Shown piece after piece: positions 22,200-33,584 of a stretch of 64,000 nt of DNA. Each line of letters starts with the position of its first letter. Position 1 is the stretch's first letter. The stretch lies in NCBI RefSeq assembly GCF_000276665.1, contig NW_004955416.1, positions 5,592,446-5,656,445 on the forward strand. The letters are read 5' to 3'. The stretch comes from Chinchilla lanigera. Its lineage: Eukaryota; Chordata; Mammalia; Rodentia; Chinchillidae. A model generated the notes under the pieces. The model searched no databases. It was given only the letters and a program-made list of their open reading frames with translations, and was not told where the DNA came from. Both the position numbers and the translations under genes were made by a program.

Positions 22200-22475
22200 C
22201 AAGGCACTGGGTGAAATGGGAGTTTCCTTGCTGACTTTTCTCAGCTTGTTTTTCCCCTTGACCTACCCACTTGAAAATCATTTCTTGCCTATAAATAGCT
22301 TCTACTTATTTCTAAAGTCAAGGGTTTGTCTTTAGGTTGTTTGCTGGGATGTCATCAGCCAAACTGCAGCGTCAGGATGCTCAGAGGAAAGCTAATTTCC
22401 TTTTGAAAATTGCAATCCTGAAAGCTGCACATATTTTATCTCCACCATCAATAGGAATCAAAGTACATGTAGCTT
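22200..22475. other. Candidate conserved non-coding block with a perfect MEF2 site
   Basis: Unique sequence with a perfect MEF2 consensus CTATAAATAG at 22289-22298. Nearby are 'gatgtcatcagcc' (22351-22363) and 'gctaatttcc' (22391-22400). The appearance is that of a slowly evolving non-coding element, but this cannot be tested from one species. Confidence 0.25.
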
Positions 22476-22827
22476 CATGTTGAGTGGTACACCAGCAAAC
22501 TAAATAAAAACGATCCTACTCTTGCAGTTAAATGTGTAGCATTGGTGTGAACTGACCCCAATGGGGCACACACAAAATTAGCTTTTGAGATTGCAGAGCC
22601 ACTGTCCCTCGACAAGAAGCCGGGGTGCCTGCCAGTCAGGAGAAGCAAGCCATATGTATTAAGGCTTTTTGAACAGTAGAAAGGAACAGTAATTATTTCC
22701 AAGTAAGTTCCAAATTGAAAATGGCAGCAGAAGATTCTTCAATTCACAGGCAATAATTTGCAAAAGAATTGGTTGGTTGATACAAAAGCAGTTCTAGGTA
22801 TTCTGCTTCAGGGTGTATAGCCCAGGC

Positions 22828-23060
22828 CAGTGATTCTCTATAGGATGATTTTATTCTCCCATATCTACCCCCATGCCCCTAGGGGACATTCAACAACATT
22901 TGTAATTTTTGATTGTCACAGATGGAAAGGGGGATGCCTTTGGCATCTGGAAGAGACAAGACAAGGATGCTGGCTGAACATTCTACCATACACAGAACAT
23001 CCCCCTAACAGAAAATGATCTAGCCCCAAAAGCCAAAGGTGCAAAGATTGAGAAGCTCTG
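22828..23060 (+). repeat. MER20 hAT-Charlie element
   Basis: Starts 'cagtgattctc' and continues 'ctaggggacattcaacaaca', 'tttttgattgtcacagatgg', 'ccataca cagaacatccccc' (broken here for reading) and ends 'gagaagctctg'. This is the order of the roughly 220-bp MER20 consensus from end to end. The copy is nearly complete with a small internal expansion. Confidence 0.9.
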
Positions 23061-23999
23061 TCCCTAGGAATTTAATTGTATAATCAAGGGTAATGATCTT
23101 CTCACCTAAGTGGCCAGGTAATGTTACTCGAATATATGTAATACAATGTCTTTTGCTGCAGAAACTTATCATTGGCCTGTAATAAACAGTGAGATCTTTG
23201 AAACATTTGCTCAGGTGGAGCTCACTTAGGGGAAGAGGTGAGGCTTCTGGAATCCTTACGGTAACAGAAGGAGAGTCTGTAGAGTTAGAGGGAAGCTGGG
23301 CATTCCATGTCCAGGACTATGGAATGAGAAGTGGGGTTTGGGATGAACTGAAGAGGAAAACAGGAAGTGATCCTGTAAGTGGGAGAGATGGGACTTGGCC
23401 CTTTAGTAGCAGGTGGAGATTCTTACGGGAACCTTGGCCTGTATCACGTACCCTGGCCTCTGCTCTCACTGCAGCTCACTCACAAGGTGGCCTGCTCCAA
23501 GCACTCTCTCTTTCCTGGAGAAGACAAAGGTTTCTGTCAAGCCCATACAAGCCTATACTGCCCCCTCTTCTTTCTAACGTCCTATAATCTACAGGAAACC
23601 AGCAACATGCTGTTCTCTGAGAAATCCTGGGCAGCTGCCAGCAATGGACAGATTTTGGGAAATGAGATCCTATCACAGTGATTAAATCCTTTCCCAAAGT
23701 TATACAACCTGGCTAAAAACCAATCCAGTTAAAATTTGGACAGGATTCCCTGTCATCAGTATCTTCATTTCATGTTACTTAGGGATTCTGTGAATGTAAA
23801 TGACATCTTTAAACAAAGAAAATAGTTTGCATGAACTTTGGAAAACAGGTGATACAGTAATTCTTCCTGCTGTGTCTGCAATTACATACTTACAAAAACA
23901 ATATCTACTAAAAATACTAGAATTAATAAAATAATTACATACATGGCTATCTATAATAGATATCAAGCCATTAATTTTTCCTCTTACTACCATAAACAC
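23061..23999. other. Unique sequence, nothing recognised
   Basis: Overlapping plus-strand frames of 132 and 100 codons (23189-23681) have no recognisable domain. No repeat identified. Confidence 0.45.
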
Positions 24000-25072
24000 C
24001 TAAAATGAACATAGAAAAACTATCCCATTCCTATTGGCAATAATGATTACAAAAGATTTATGAAGATATCCTTTCTTCTGTGATACTAAGGCTTAGAATT
24101 GTAAATAAATTTTTGTAAAATTAATGCAAAACATTATCAAACTCTAAAGAGAATCTTAATGGATTTTTTCCTTGAAATTGTACAAAATAATCTTAGATAT
24201 CATCTAGAAAGACAGATATCCAAAAATAGCTAGCAAATTGTGACTAAAAGGAAAGGAAGGGGTTCTCCTAGTTTGGATTTATTTTATTGGATGGAGAAAC
24301 AATATCTACTCATATAAATGTGACATTATTACAGGAATAGAGAAATAGACCAGAACAATGGAATAAAGAAACCAGAGAACAATTTCAGCATAAGTGATGC
24401 TTGAATACACTAAAAGGTGATTCAAGGGAAGATGAAGGATATTATTGGCACAATTGTTTTTTCGTTTGGATAGAGATAAAATTAGACTCTATCTCACAAC
24501 AGGTTTAAAGTAAATTTCAGATGGATTAAAGATATAAGTGCAAAAAATAATACAAAAAAGTACAATAAAATCTAGGAAGACTTATAAGTTATTTAGGAGC
24601 GGAAGATACTTTCTGAACTAAGGGAAACCAGAGACTATAAGAGAATAGATAAATATATGCAAATACATACACAATGAAAAATAGCAGTGAAGTCAAAGGA
24701 GACTATGAATAACATCAAGAAATAAATGATACCAATAGAAATTGTTCCAATGTAGAAGGCAGACCAAGGTTTTACCTATAATATTTTAAGGACTTACATA
24801 AACTAATCAAGATAAAGACAAAACATTCAACAAAAATAAGACAAAGGATATAGAAAAGAAATGCACTAGGGAAAAAGGTGGAAATAGTAACAAGTACTTA
24901 AAAAAATGTTTACTCCCTCTAGTAGCCAGGGAAATGCACACTTCCAAGTGACAATAAGCTATCAATGACAATAAGCTTTCGTTTTTGTCACATTTCCAAG
25001 TGACAATAAGCTTTCGTTCCATCAGACTGAAAACAATTTTAGGAGACAAAATACATATTCCCTTTCATCTAG
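24000..25072 (+). repeat. Old L1 LINE, ORF2-derived 5' part
   Basis: AT-rich sense L1: 'gaatagagaaatagaccaga', 'acaatggaataaagaaacca', 'tcagatggattaaagatata' and 'actttctgaactaagggaaa' correspond to the 3' half of L1 ORF2 in order. Stops and indels in all frames make it dead. The element appears to resume at 25,431 after an LTR insertion. Near 24,941-25,020 it carries a local triplication of 'tgacaataagct'. Confidence 0.75.
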
Positions 25073-25430
25073 TGTGTTAGTCAGCTTTCTGTCATTATAA
25101 GGAAAAACCTGGGATGATTAACTTATAGCGAGAAAGGTCTGTTTGGTTACAGTTTTGGAGGTTTCAGCTCTTGAATGAAGCGTTTCCTTGGCTTTGGGCC
25201 TGTGGTCAGGCAGCACATCATGGCAGAAGCGTGCGGCATAGCAAAACCACTTACACCATGAGCTAGAGAGCAAGGAAAAATAAAGCGAAGGGACCAGGGT
25301 CTGACAGTCCCCTTTGGGGTCCACCTCCTATAACCTTACCTCTCAAAGGTTCTGCCTCTTCCCAGTAGCACCCCCTGGGGACCAAACCTTTAATACATGG
25401 GGCTTTTGCTACAAATTCAAACCGTAGCAG
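25073..25430 (-). mobile_element. MaLR solo LTR, antisense
   Basis: Read on the minus strand this is an ERVL-MaLR LTR. It begins near 'tgctacggtttgaatttgta', contains 'ccatgatgtgctgcctgacc' and 'aaccaaacagacctttctcg', and ends 'cagctttctgactaacaca' (given broken into landmarks). MaLR LTRs derive from endogenous retrovirus-like elements. No internal region is attached, so it is a solitary LTR. It splits an L1. Confidence 0.85.
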
Positions 25431-25900
25431 CCAGGAATTCCTTTCCTAGATCCACAGAAACAAAATTTCAAAAGTACGGAAATCTACCCATGGTGTTATT
25501 ATTTGTAGAGTTAAACAAATTTGAAGATAAATGTCCTTCAAGGGGGGAATGAGAGAAATATTATAGGCCTTTTCACATTATACCATATTTATACCTTTAA
25601 AAAGAAAAATTCAGCACTATATCACTTGACTTGGAGGGATTCCTATGAAAAAATGTTGAGAAACATGTGATGCTGAAAAGCTTATATAATATAATTTCTG
25701 TAATAAAATAAGCTGTGACCCACCCTTAGGATGTGTACGAGTGTGCATGAGCAGGCAGAAATGGTACAGAAGGCTATGCACTAGGTCTTGAGCACCATGA
25801 AGGTAGAAGGTAGGGAGGCCAGCAAAACAGAAAAAAGAAAGACAATATTTTACCTCTCCATATCTGACATAATTCAATTTTAATTGTCTTAAAATTAACA
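25431..25900 (+). repeat. Old L1 LINE, 3' part (continuation)
   Basis: 'ggaattcctttcctagatcc', 'ttcaaggggggaatgagaga', 'ttgagaaacatgtgatgctg' and 'tctgtaataaaataagctgt' fit the ORF2 end and 3' region of an L1ME-like element, continuing from the copy left of the LTR. The orientation and order are consistent with one element. Confidence 0.65.
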
Positions 25901-26386
25901 TATCTTTTTATGTGTTTTAATGTGTGCATGTGCTCAAATTAATTGGCTGAAAAGAAAAATAATCATAAATGATGACTTTCAAAATTGTTATCTTGAATTT
26001 ACTTAGCAGTTTCTTTCAAAGCATTCTAATGCTTTGATGTATACCACTCATTTCATCTTCTCAAATTTCCTGGAAATTATGACCGTTAAATGTCAACTCC
26101 CAGGGTGCTCTTCCTGGTTGCAGCTTTGGACATCTAGAGTGAGATGCCTGGAACAGCTCTTTTGCTTCTTTGTGTAAGAATGTTGGGAGCTAGACTTGGC
26201 TGCTGGGGTCTGCTGCTTAAGGCCCCTGGGCTTCTCCCACACTCTCTGTAACTTGTCTACTCTTCCTGACATAATTTACTCACCTAGATGAAAGAGAGCG
26301 CTTTAAGTCTTTCTCTGGCTTTACGTTCTGGGACTTCAATAAAGCACAAGTGAAAAGAGAAGAGTCAGTCAAGGGATACCCTAATG

Positions 26387-26840
26387 CAGTGGTCCCCAAC
26401 CTTTTTGGCACCAGGGACTTGTTTCATGGAAGACTTTTTTTCCCACTGACCAACTGGGTGGCAGGGTGGTTTTGGAGTGATTTAAAGGAGTGTAGGGCTG
26501 GGGATTTAGCTCAGCGGCAAAAGCGCTTGCCTGGCAAGCGCAAGGTCGTGAGTTCGGTTCCCGGGACCGGAGAAAAACCAAAAAAAAAAAAAAAATAAAG
26601 GAGTGTGCATCCTAGATCCTTGGCATGTGTAGTTTAGGGTGTCCATTCCTATGAGAAATAAATGCCACAGCTGACCTGACAGGAGGCAGAGCTCAGGCAG
26701 TGGAGCAAGTGGTGGGGAACAGCTATAAATACAGACAAAGCTTCACTTGCTTGGCTGGCTGCCCACCTCCCGCTGTGTGACCCAGTTCCAAACAGGCTAT
26801 GGACCACGTTGGTCTGTGGCCCAGGGTTTGGGGACATTTA
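26387..26840 (-). repeat. MER1B-type hAT-Charlie element, interrupted by an ID
   Basis: Both termini are visible: 'cagtggtccccaaccttttt' on the left and 'cagggtttggggaca' on the right. Between them are 'caggaggcagagctcaggca', 'cagctataaatacagacaaa' and 'ccagttccaaacaggctatg', i.e. MER1B reversed. Imperfect 8-bp flanks (26379-26386 and 26841-26848, six of eight) fit a hAT target duplication. Confidence 0.88.
26495..26595 (+). mobile_element. Young ID SINE inside MER1B
   Basis: Full-length ID with an A-box region 'tagctcagcggcaaaagcgc' and a B-box region 'gtgagttcggttcccgggac', followed by a pure A tail. The 11-bp target duplication TAAAGGAGTGT is perfect (26483-26493 and 26596-26606). The tRNA-Ala-like body gives an internal RNA polymerase III promoter. 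The intact TSD and CpG-containing body argue for recent insertion. A predicted 82-codon frame ending in poly-Lys reads through this SINE. Confidence 0.97.
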
Positions 26841-26999
26841 TCCTAAAGAACAATGCTCAAGACTGACATAGCAAGATCACTAAGTGAGAGAAGCAGTTGC
26901 ACTACACCATGGATGAATGCATGGGTTCATTGATTAGTACAGAAAAGCGATGAGGGTCTTCCCTGAGGAGGCCGCATGGGGCGCTGTAGAAATCATGGG

Positions 27000-27090
27000 G
27001 TTGGAATGGAAGAGTCAAGGATACAATTCTGGTTCTACACTTGCTAAGAAAATTACTTTTTTCTGAGCTTGAGAACTGAATCTTCTCCAA
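27000..27090 (+). repeat. MIR fragment
   Basis: 'caattctggttctacacttg' then 'attacttttttctgagcttg' matches MIR 'cccggctctgccacttacta...aagttacttaacctctctgag'. Only the core is recognisable. Confidence 0.55.
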
Positions 27091-28329
27091 ACAACTTCTG
27101 TTTACTCAGTTATTATAAGCGTCAACCAAAATGATAACTATAAAATCACCTAACCCCTGCCGGGAACGTAAGAAGACCTTAACCAGCAGGTGGTAGGAAA
27201 GCAATGTATTGAAATCCTGTTAAGATTTGGCCTGTGTTCTTTTTCTTTCTCCTGTATTCCCTCTCACTCTTTCCTCAATGTCTTTTCTGTCATCATTATA
27301 CCAAAAACTGGGTCCTAGAACTCTCAGAGTCAGATGAAAGCAAACAGCTACTGTACTCTGCAGTATGCTAGGGACTTAATTGAGATATGTACCAAAGTCT
27401 CTGGTAATGCATAGAACAGCATCACAGGGTTAGCACATTGGAAAGACTAAACAGAAGAAAAGAAAAAAATTGGCATTTGAGAATTCACCCATCTGACCAG
27501 AGGATGAACAAATGGTAGAGGGTATGTGCTGGTGTGAAGAAAACTTATGAGCAGGAAGACAGTAATGTAAAAAACCCAGAAGGCAAAAAGCCATTGATAT
27601 TTATGGCTACTATTTTTGGTATAAAAATTAACCTGATTTGAAAATGATTTTATGCAAATGATTTCACATTAGCATAATATGTGTTAGTTACAATAGTTAA
27701 GACCCAGTAATACTAAAGTATTTTAGTCATTTAAGAGAGGAACTAGATATTTTACAATCAGATGTGTGATAGCTAACCTTCAAGAGGTTTTAGATGACCT
27801 CTGCCTCCTGGTTTCCAAACCATGGTACGGTTCCTTCCCACAGTGTAACAGGGAGTGACGGATGAGCCGTCACTTCCAAGGTAAAGTTATAAAATTCCAT
27901 GACTTCAGTCTTGGGCTCCCTTTATCTCTCTTGGATTCCTCACACCAGGGGAACCTGGCTGCTAAGTTGAAGGATGCTCAGCCAGGCTTTGGAAAGCTCT
28001 GTGTAGAGAACAAGGGAGGTGCCAAGGACCGTGGGAGTGAGCTGGAAGCCACAGCTTTTGGCTCTCACACCTCAGATCGAGGCAGCTCCAGCTGATGGCT
28101 GCCAGCTGGGCTGCCAGGCTCCTGGGACATCCTGAGCCAGAGCAACCTGCTAAGCTGCTCTTGGATTCCTGACCCGTAGAAGTTGGGAGGTAATAAATAT
28201 TTGCTATTTGAAGGGTAATTTATTATTCGGAATAGGTATTTGTTTCTAATTCTTTATCTTTCTCTGCGTTAATGACTTTTGCAATATAATATTGAAGTTT
28301 CTCTACTAGAGGTCTGATCCATGTCATAT
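27091..28329. other. Unique sequence, nothing recognised
   Basis: The longest open frame, 77 codons at 27862-28095, has no recognisable motif. No clear repeat seen. Confidence 0.45.
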
Positions 28330-28620
28330 ATTTCTGCCCCATTGTGCTGAACTTGGCCACACAACTTGCTTTGGCCCATAGACTAAGGGCAAAAGTGACA
28401 GTATTTTTCTTACCATTTATCTAGACCTTCAGATGTATCACATGCTTCCATGGCAGCTCTTGTCTGCCATGCAGAAGAGCTGGTGGCTACTGCCCTCATT
28501 AGCTGATGCTTCTTCAGTTGGGACCCATACGAAATGGATATTAACAGAGCTACTCCAGCCAAACTGTACACTAAAGTGGTATTTTAAAACACTAAGTTTG
28601 AGGTATAGGCAGTGATGATG
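28330..28620 (+). repeat. MLT1-like MaLR LTR fragment
   Basis: 'ctttggcccatagactaagg', 'catgcagaagagctggtggc' and the end 'ttttaaaacactaagtttga' resemble the 3' two-thirds of an MLT1-type LTR, whose end typically reads 'gttttaagccactaagtttt'. The related antisense piece at 56,222 supports the family assignment. Confidence 0.6.
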
Positions 28621-29216
28621 ATAGGGGAGAACTTAACCTTGAGACTATCTCTTGAAGCAACTTGTTCTACTCAGCAAAGGAATACGTAGGGAGAAAGGCC
28701 CTACTGCCAATTTACACCTGAATTAAGCTCAGAAACCTACAAGTTGGGAGAGTTAGACTAACATGATTAAATTTCCATGCAGATCCTATTTTCCACTGTT
28801 CTTGGATCAATGGAAAAAAACACAAGTTATTGCATAGGATACTGGGGAAAATCCAACGCTCAAATGCCTGCCAACGTACAACTGTGTACACAGCAGGCTT
28901 TCAAGGTATTCTCTTTGCATGCATGCGCATAGCTCCCTTTCCTTGGCCATGCTCCACCCATTTGTCCCAAAGTTGGGAGAGTTTTGATTCGCTGTGGGTT
29001 TCTCTGGTAGGTGGTAATTGAGATGAAGTTCACTGGTTGTCCACAGGAACCTTGTTTCAAGCAGCACCTGTTGCTTCTACCAGTAGATCCGAATTAAAAT
29101 GAATATTCCAAGCAAGGTAGTTTTGGTAAAGTTTCTTCCTCATTCTGAAGTCACACGTTTAGCTAGTAAAATTTGGATCCATCTGTTACTGTATTTTCTA
29201 CATATTAACATGTTGA

Positions 29217-29325
29217 GGGGCTGGGGATTTAGCTCAGCAGCAAAAGCGCCTGCCTGGCAAGCGCAAGGTCGTGAGTTCGGTTCCCAGTACCAGAGAAAAA
29301 ACAAAAACAAAAACAAAAAAATAAA
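29217..29325 (+). mobile_element. Young ID SINE
   Basis: Nearly identical to the ID at 26,495: 'tttagctcagcagcaaaagc', 'gcaaggtcgtgagttcggtt', 'cccagtaccagagaaaaaac' and then an (AAAAAC)n tail. A 9-bp perfect target duplication TAACATGTT flanks it (29206-29214, 29326-29334). Frames of 63 and 121 codons crossing it are artefacts. Confidence 0.96.
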
Positions 29326-29334
29326 TAACATGTT

Positions 29335-30900
29335 AGCTGGGAGGAGTCCTGGGTTATTGCCTCAGAGTGAACAGTGCCATAGACTAATTATGATTGCTAT
29401 TACTACATACTGGTACAAGATATATATGTTTCTGGCAAGTGGGTATATGCTAAATGAAGCCTGATAAACACTTGTTGATACGTTTGTAGGCTGAGATTGG
29501 CTAGTTCATATCTTTCTCACAATTGTAGGGGCACGTTCTTGGCTGTGAAATGGATTCTGGGAAATTTGTAAATGGACCAGAAATTTCCAGATGTGGAAGA
29601 CTTCAAGCCAGGAGAGAGAATACCCTGTCACTCTGGTGTCTTGTGATCTACACTCAGGCCAACTTGGTAACAGAGAATTGTCAGAGGGAAAAACTGTTTT
29701 TTATACAAGCTTCCCAACTTGTCTGCTGAGAAAACTAATCAGCATTTGCAGAGAATGTACAGAGACCTTTGAAGATTGGAGAATAGCTAAATGTGAAGTT
29801 CTAACAAACATTTCCTCCAGCTTAAGGTGTATGGCTTAGCTCTGGGCTTCTTTGGTGAACGCACTGTGAGGCCTGGGGCCAAACAATTTTTTGGTGAGGT
29901 GTGAAGCAGCAGGTTTTACCACAGTGATAAGACTCAGGATTTCTATCATCTAGGAGACTGATCTGACTTGAGCAGCAGTTTGAATAAGCAAGGGGTTGAG
30001 TATAAAGTCCCAGTAACAAAACCACAACCACCTGCTACCTTAGACATCACAGAAAAGATGGCTTTGCAGTAATCCTCTCTGGAAACAGTGCCGTTAAATA
30101 AACAAGGGCTGACAGAGCTGGCGATAGCTTAGACCTCACCGAGTCATGTGCATGTTAGCTTTAGTGATAAGGAATGAGTGTCTATCAGTGCCGATGTGGC
30201 TGTGCTGAGCTCTAACATAGCATTTCTGTGTTAACAAACCACAGCTAAACATTGGGGTTTGTTGAGATTCAGAAATATGTTTTGCTGTTTGCATTTCCTA
30301 TTACGTGGGCTTTAACAAACGCATTTCACAATAAGCACAAGCGGACACAGCCTCTGGAAGATTCTCATTTGGGACTTGGGGAGCTAGGGCAGAAAGAAGA
30401 GTGGCTGTTCAGTCACCTGGCTAGTTTATAATCAAGCTGGAGCTCAGCACTAGGCCTTCTAACAACTAGTCTATGAATTATTTCTATTATTTTCCCATTT
30501 TTGTTCTTCTTGATCCTTGACATTGATTATATGTATCCTGAATCCTAGAGAGAAGCCGCTTTCCTGCTTGAACAAAGAAGTAGTGGACTCCTTAAACCCT
30601 CTGCAAATAGCCTCCAGTGCTGATTGTATAAGTAAATACGCTGCAGTTGTTGGGCAGTCCTTTCTCTCATCAGGAGAGGGGCTCCACCTGACCTCATCTT
30701 TCTTCATTCTGACTGTTGTCTTCATTTCTTCATCCTCCACCATCCTCCCTCTGGAGTCTCAAGAGCTGTGTTGGAAATGGCAGCTTCCTGGCTCCAGTGC
30801 AGATCCCTCACCCGACCGGCACAGCTTCTTCTTCCCACTGGTGCAGACTTTCTAGCTTCCACCACTGACCTTTGGGCCTTCCCAGTGCAGAACCTTGAAA
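29335..30900. other. Unique sequence; a possible regulatory patch at 30,060-30,360
   Basis: No gene or repeat recognised. The 30,060-30,360 part has a GTTAAC palindrome followed by 'aaaccacagc', a RUNX-like site (about 30,230-30,245), and several short AT motifs. This is weak evidence for a conserved element. Opposing 90- and 112-codon frames at 30,471-30,855 have no known domain. Confidence 0.35.
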
Positions 30901-30912
30901 CAAGCTTGCCTG

Positions 30913-31040
30913 AGACATTGTGATGGGCTCTTGGCCTCCAGCTGGAGTCATGGGGGACACCGCCATGGGCTCTAGATCTTCAGCTGGACTCATGTGGGAC
31001 ATTGCCATGGGGTCCAGGCAATGGACCCTCAGCTGTATTT
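30913..31040. repeat. Decayed 42-bp minisatellite, about three units
   Basis: Units start near 30,913, 30,957 and 31,000, each containing 'cattg(c/t)catggg' and 'cagctgga(c/g)tcatg' variants. Read on the minus strand the period is 14 codons (MAMSHMSPAEDLEP, MAVSPMTPAGGQEP, then a degraded unit). The codon-length period is probably accidental. The flank ends near 31,142 with 'cttgaaaaccctgactacaa', reminiscent of an ERVL-type LTR end, so the units may sit in an old LTR. Confidence 0.75.
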
Positions 31041-31145
31041 TTTGGGTCTCAAGTATGTGGACTGTTTGGGTGAATATTATAAAATAATCCTATACATTGT
31101 GTCCTGTATTAAGTTGTTTCCCTTGAAAACCCTGACTACAACATG

Positions 31146-31734
31146 CCCACAGGTTCCTTTATCCTTCTTGGAGTCTCCATGACTCAGGCAAAGATATTCT
31201 CCATCTTCTTAAGCTTCTCTTCTGTTAGCTTCACTGGACCTGACCCTTCTCTCTTACACACTTTCCTTTCTCCCCAACATCCTACCAGTAGCAGGCAATA
31301 CTTTACATCTGTATTTTATGTCACTCTTCTCCAGGAACATTTGGATTTTACCAGCTCCTTTTAGTATAAGAGCCCAAGGGGTGATTAATGGAAGTTGCAG
31401 GAACTTCTGGGGTCAGTGGTGAGTTCAGTTGGAATCAGCTGGCTTTCTTGTGCTTTTGAAATCACACTTTCAGCAGTATAATAGTACTGTAGTTATAACC
31501 CATTTTGTAAGGTAATAAGCAGGTAACTAGAGATAGAGACAGGCAACCTTTGACACTGACCGTTCTCTGCTTAGTACAGTTGTTAGCTTGTACCAAAATG
31601 TCCAGAAAGTTACAAGGTAATTTTAATACCTTACCACTTATTTTCAGGTGTCTACCAGTTAAATGAGGCATGTAATGTAATTAGTCCTTATTCTCATAGG
31701 TCATTACAACAAAGAGCAACTGGACACTTTGGGG
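31146..31734. other. Unique sequence, nothing recognised
   Basis: Small frames (73 codons plus, 69 codons minus) without motifs. No repeat identified. Confidence 0.45.
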
Positions 31735-31810
31735 GTCTTAGACAATTACATTATCTTTTCTTTACCCTCTTCATCTTTTTACCTGTAAATAGGGCTGATA
31801 CCACATTTCA
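31735..31810 (+). repeat. MIR core fragment (tentative)
   Basis: 'taccctcttcatctttttac' then 'ctgtaaatagggctgatacc' resembles the MIR 'cctcatctgtaaaatgggga' segment. Confidence 0.5.
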
Positions 31811-31859
31811 CATGTAAATATCAAGCCCTTTAAATTTAACTGCTCCTAAATATTCTTTA

Positions 31860-32770
31860 AAACTTTTAAAAATGGACAGATAAAAAATTGTGTGCATGTA
31901 CCACATACATATTTTTAAAGTATATATACATTATGGGATGGCTACATTTACTTAATTAACATATGTGCTACCTCACATAGTTGTTTTTGTGGAAAGAATA
32001 CTTTACATCCACTCCCTTAGCATTTTCAAGAATATATTATATTATAAACTATAATCACTCTATTGTACAATAGATGTCCTGAATTTATTCCACTTATCAA
32101 TGAGAAATTTTGAATCCTTTCAATGTCACTATGCCTACCACTACCCCAGCCCCCTGTAATAACTATTCTATTCTTTGATCCCATAAGATCAACATTGTAG
32201 GGCTGGGGATATAGCTCAGAGGCACAGCACCTGCCTGGCAAGTGCTAGGTCCTGAGTTCAATTCTCAGCACCAAAAAAAAAAAAAAAAGAAAAGAAAGAT
32301 CAACTTTGTAGCTTTCATATATGAATGAGATCATGCAATGATTATCTGCTCATGACTAGCTTACTGCACATAACATAATGTCCTCAGCTTCATTCATGGT
32401 GCTGCAAATGACAAGGTTTCTTTTTACATCTGAATAGTATTTTGTTATGCATATATGCCATATTTTCTTTACCAACTCATTCACTGAGGAATGCTAAGGT
32501 TGAACAGTGCAACAATAAACATGGGAGTGCATATATATCATTGATGTATTGATTTCATCTTCTTTGCATACATACACAGTAGCAGGATTGCTGGATCACA
32601 TGTTAATTTTATTTTTAACTTCTTAAAGAATCTTTATACTGTTTCGCATAATGGCTTTACTAAGCGATATTCTCACCAACAGAGAAGGGGTCTCTTTTCT
32701 CCAAACCCTTGCCAGACTTATTATCCTTTTGATAATAGACATTCTTATAAATATTCCCTAGATATTTTTA
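31860..32770 (-). repeat. Old L1 LINE, antisense, split by an ID
   Basis: Antisense L1 3' region and ORF2 end: 'ctataatcactctattgtac', 'atatatgaatgagatcatgc', 'cagcttcattcatggtgctg', 'aatagtattttgttatgcat', 'gtagcaggattgctggatca' and 'cttatt atccttttgataat' (last broken for reading). The order matches the complement of L1M ORF2 and 3' UTR. An ID interrupts it at 32,200. Confidence 0.85.
32200..32296 (+). mobile_element. ID SINE inside L1
   Basis: 'ggctggggatatagctcaga', 'ctgcctggcaagtgctaggt' and 'ctgagttcaattctcagcac' followed by an A-rich tail. A 15-bp target duplication with one mismatch (agatcaacattgtag, 32186-32200; agatcaactttgtag, 32297-32311) brackets it. The L1 host sequence continues on both sides. 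Confidence 0.95.
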
Positions 32771-33584
32771 AATCAGTTATATCAATTATAAATGTCCGTC
32801 ATTACATTACATAGCAATCAACCACAAGACCACAGTGACACACAGGGATGATGTTTTGAGGTCCCTACTGGGATTATTGTGAGACTGACTTGAGCCAAAA
32901 CTCCATTCATCACCCGGCCTCTATCTAACCCTACTACTGGCTGGTGGACTACACTGGTGCTTTAGACTTCCACAAATTAATGAATGATCAGAAAATCTGG
33001 AAAAGTCTGATTATTCTTCCTTCTCCAACACACAATCACTTTGATAAATGGCCATACTTCTCTTTGGGGAAGCTAAGAGGAAAATTTACAACATAAGTAT
33101 TGTTTTTTTTTTGTTTTGTTTTTGTCTTACATCAGGGGTCCTTACTCAAGGGGACTCTGTCTCTTCTTCATTCCTGTGGTTCTGGATCTGTAAGCTGGCT
33201 AAAGTCTGGGAAATTGTTGTCATTTCCATTTCTGTTGATGCAACCTGGCAAAACTCTTTCCATTCACTTAGTGGTGTGCTTCCTCTTGAGTCATATTTGG
33301 TTTCTTGACCTCTTTGAGTCTGTTGGGAAAGGACCTAGAGGAAGATTAAAGTTCCTTGCAGGCAAAATACCTCAGGGGAGGTGATTATACATAGGTTCTC
33401 AGAGGAGAGATTAACTTCCTCAGAATGGAAAAGCTGCTTCTCTTGGCCAAGAAGATTTCAGAGATTCTGGCAGGTCTAGTTGCGTAGTTTCACTGGGATT
33501 TACTCAGGACCCCTCCCCAATACTCAGGGTCCTACTCTTAACCAGTTAGTAACTGACTTAAAGACAGGAGGCAGGCAGTGACCA
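32771..33584. other. Unassigned stretch, possibly an old retroelement
   Basis: Two overlapping frames of 86 and 94 codons (33048-33384). The sequence around 33,130-33,330 has the feel of an old interspersed repeat, but I cannot name one. Confidence 0.35.

Noticed and set aside
25073..25430. A complete endogenous retrovirus
   Set aside because: Only solitary LTRs are present here and at 48,194, 48,933 and 62,288; no paired LTRs or gag/pol frames are seen.
26495..26595. A tRNA-Ala gene
   Set aside because: The A- and B-box-like parts resemble tRNA-Ala, but the acceptor and anticodon arms do not pair and there is an A tail and target duplication. It is an ID SINE.
26350..26598. 82-codon frame ending in poly-Lys
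   Set aside because: It reads from MER1B into the ID SINE and its A tail.
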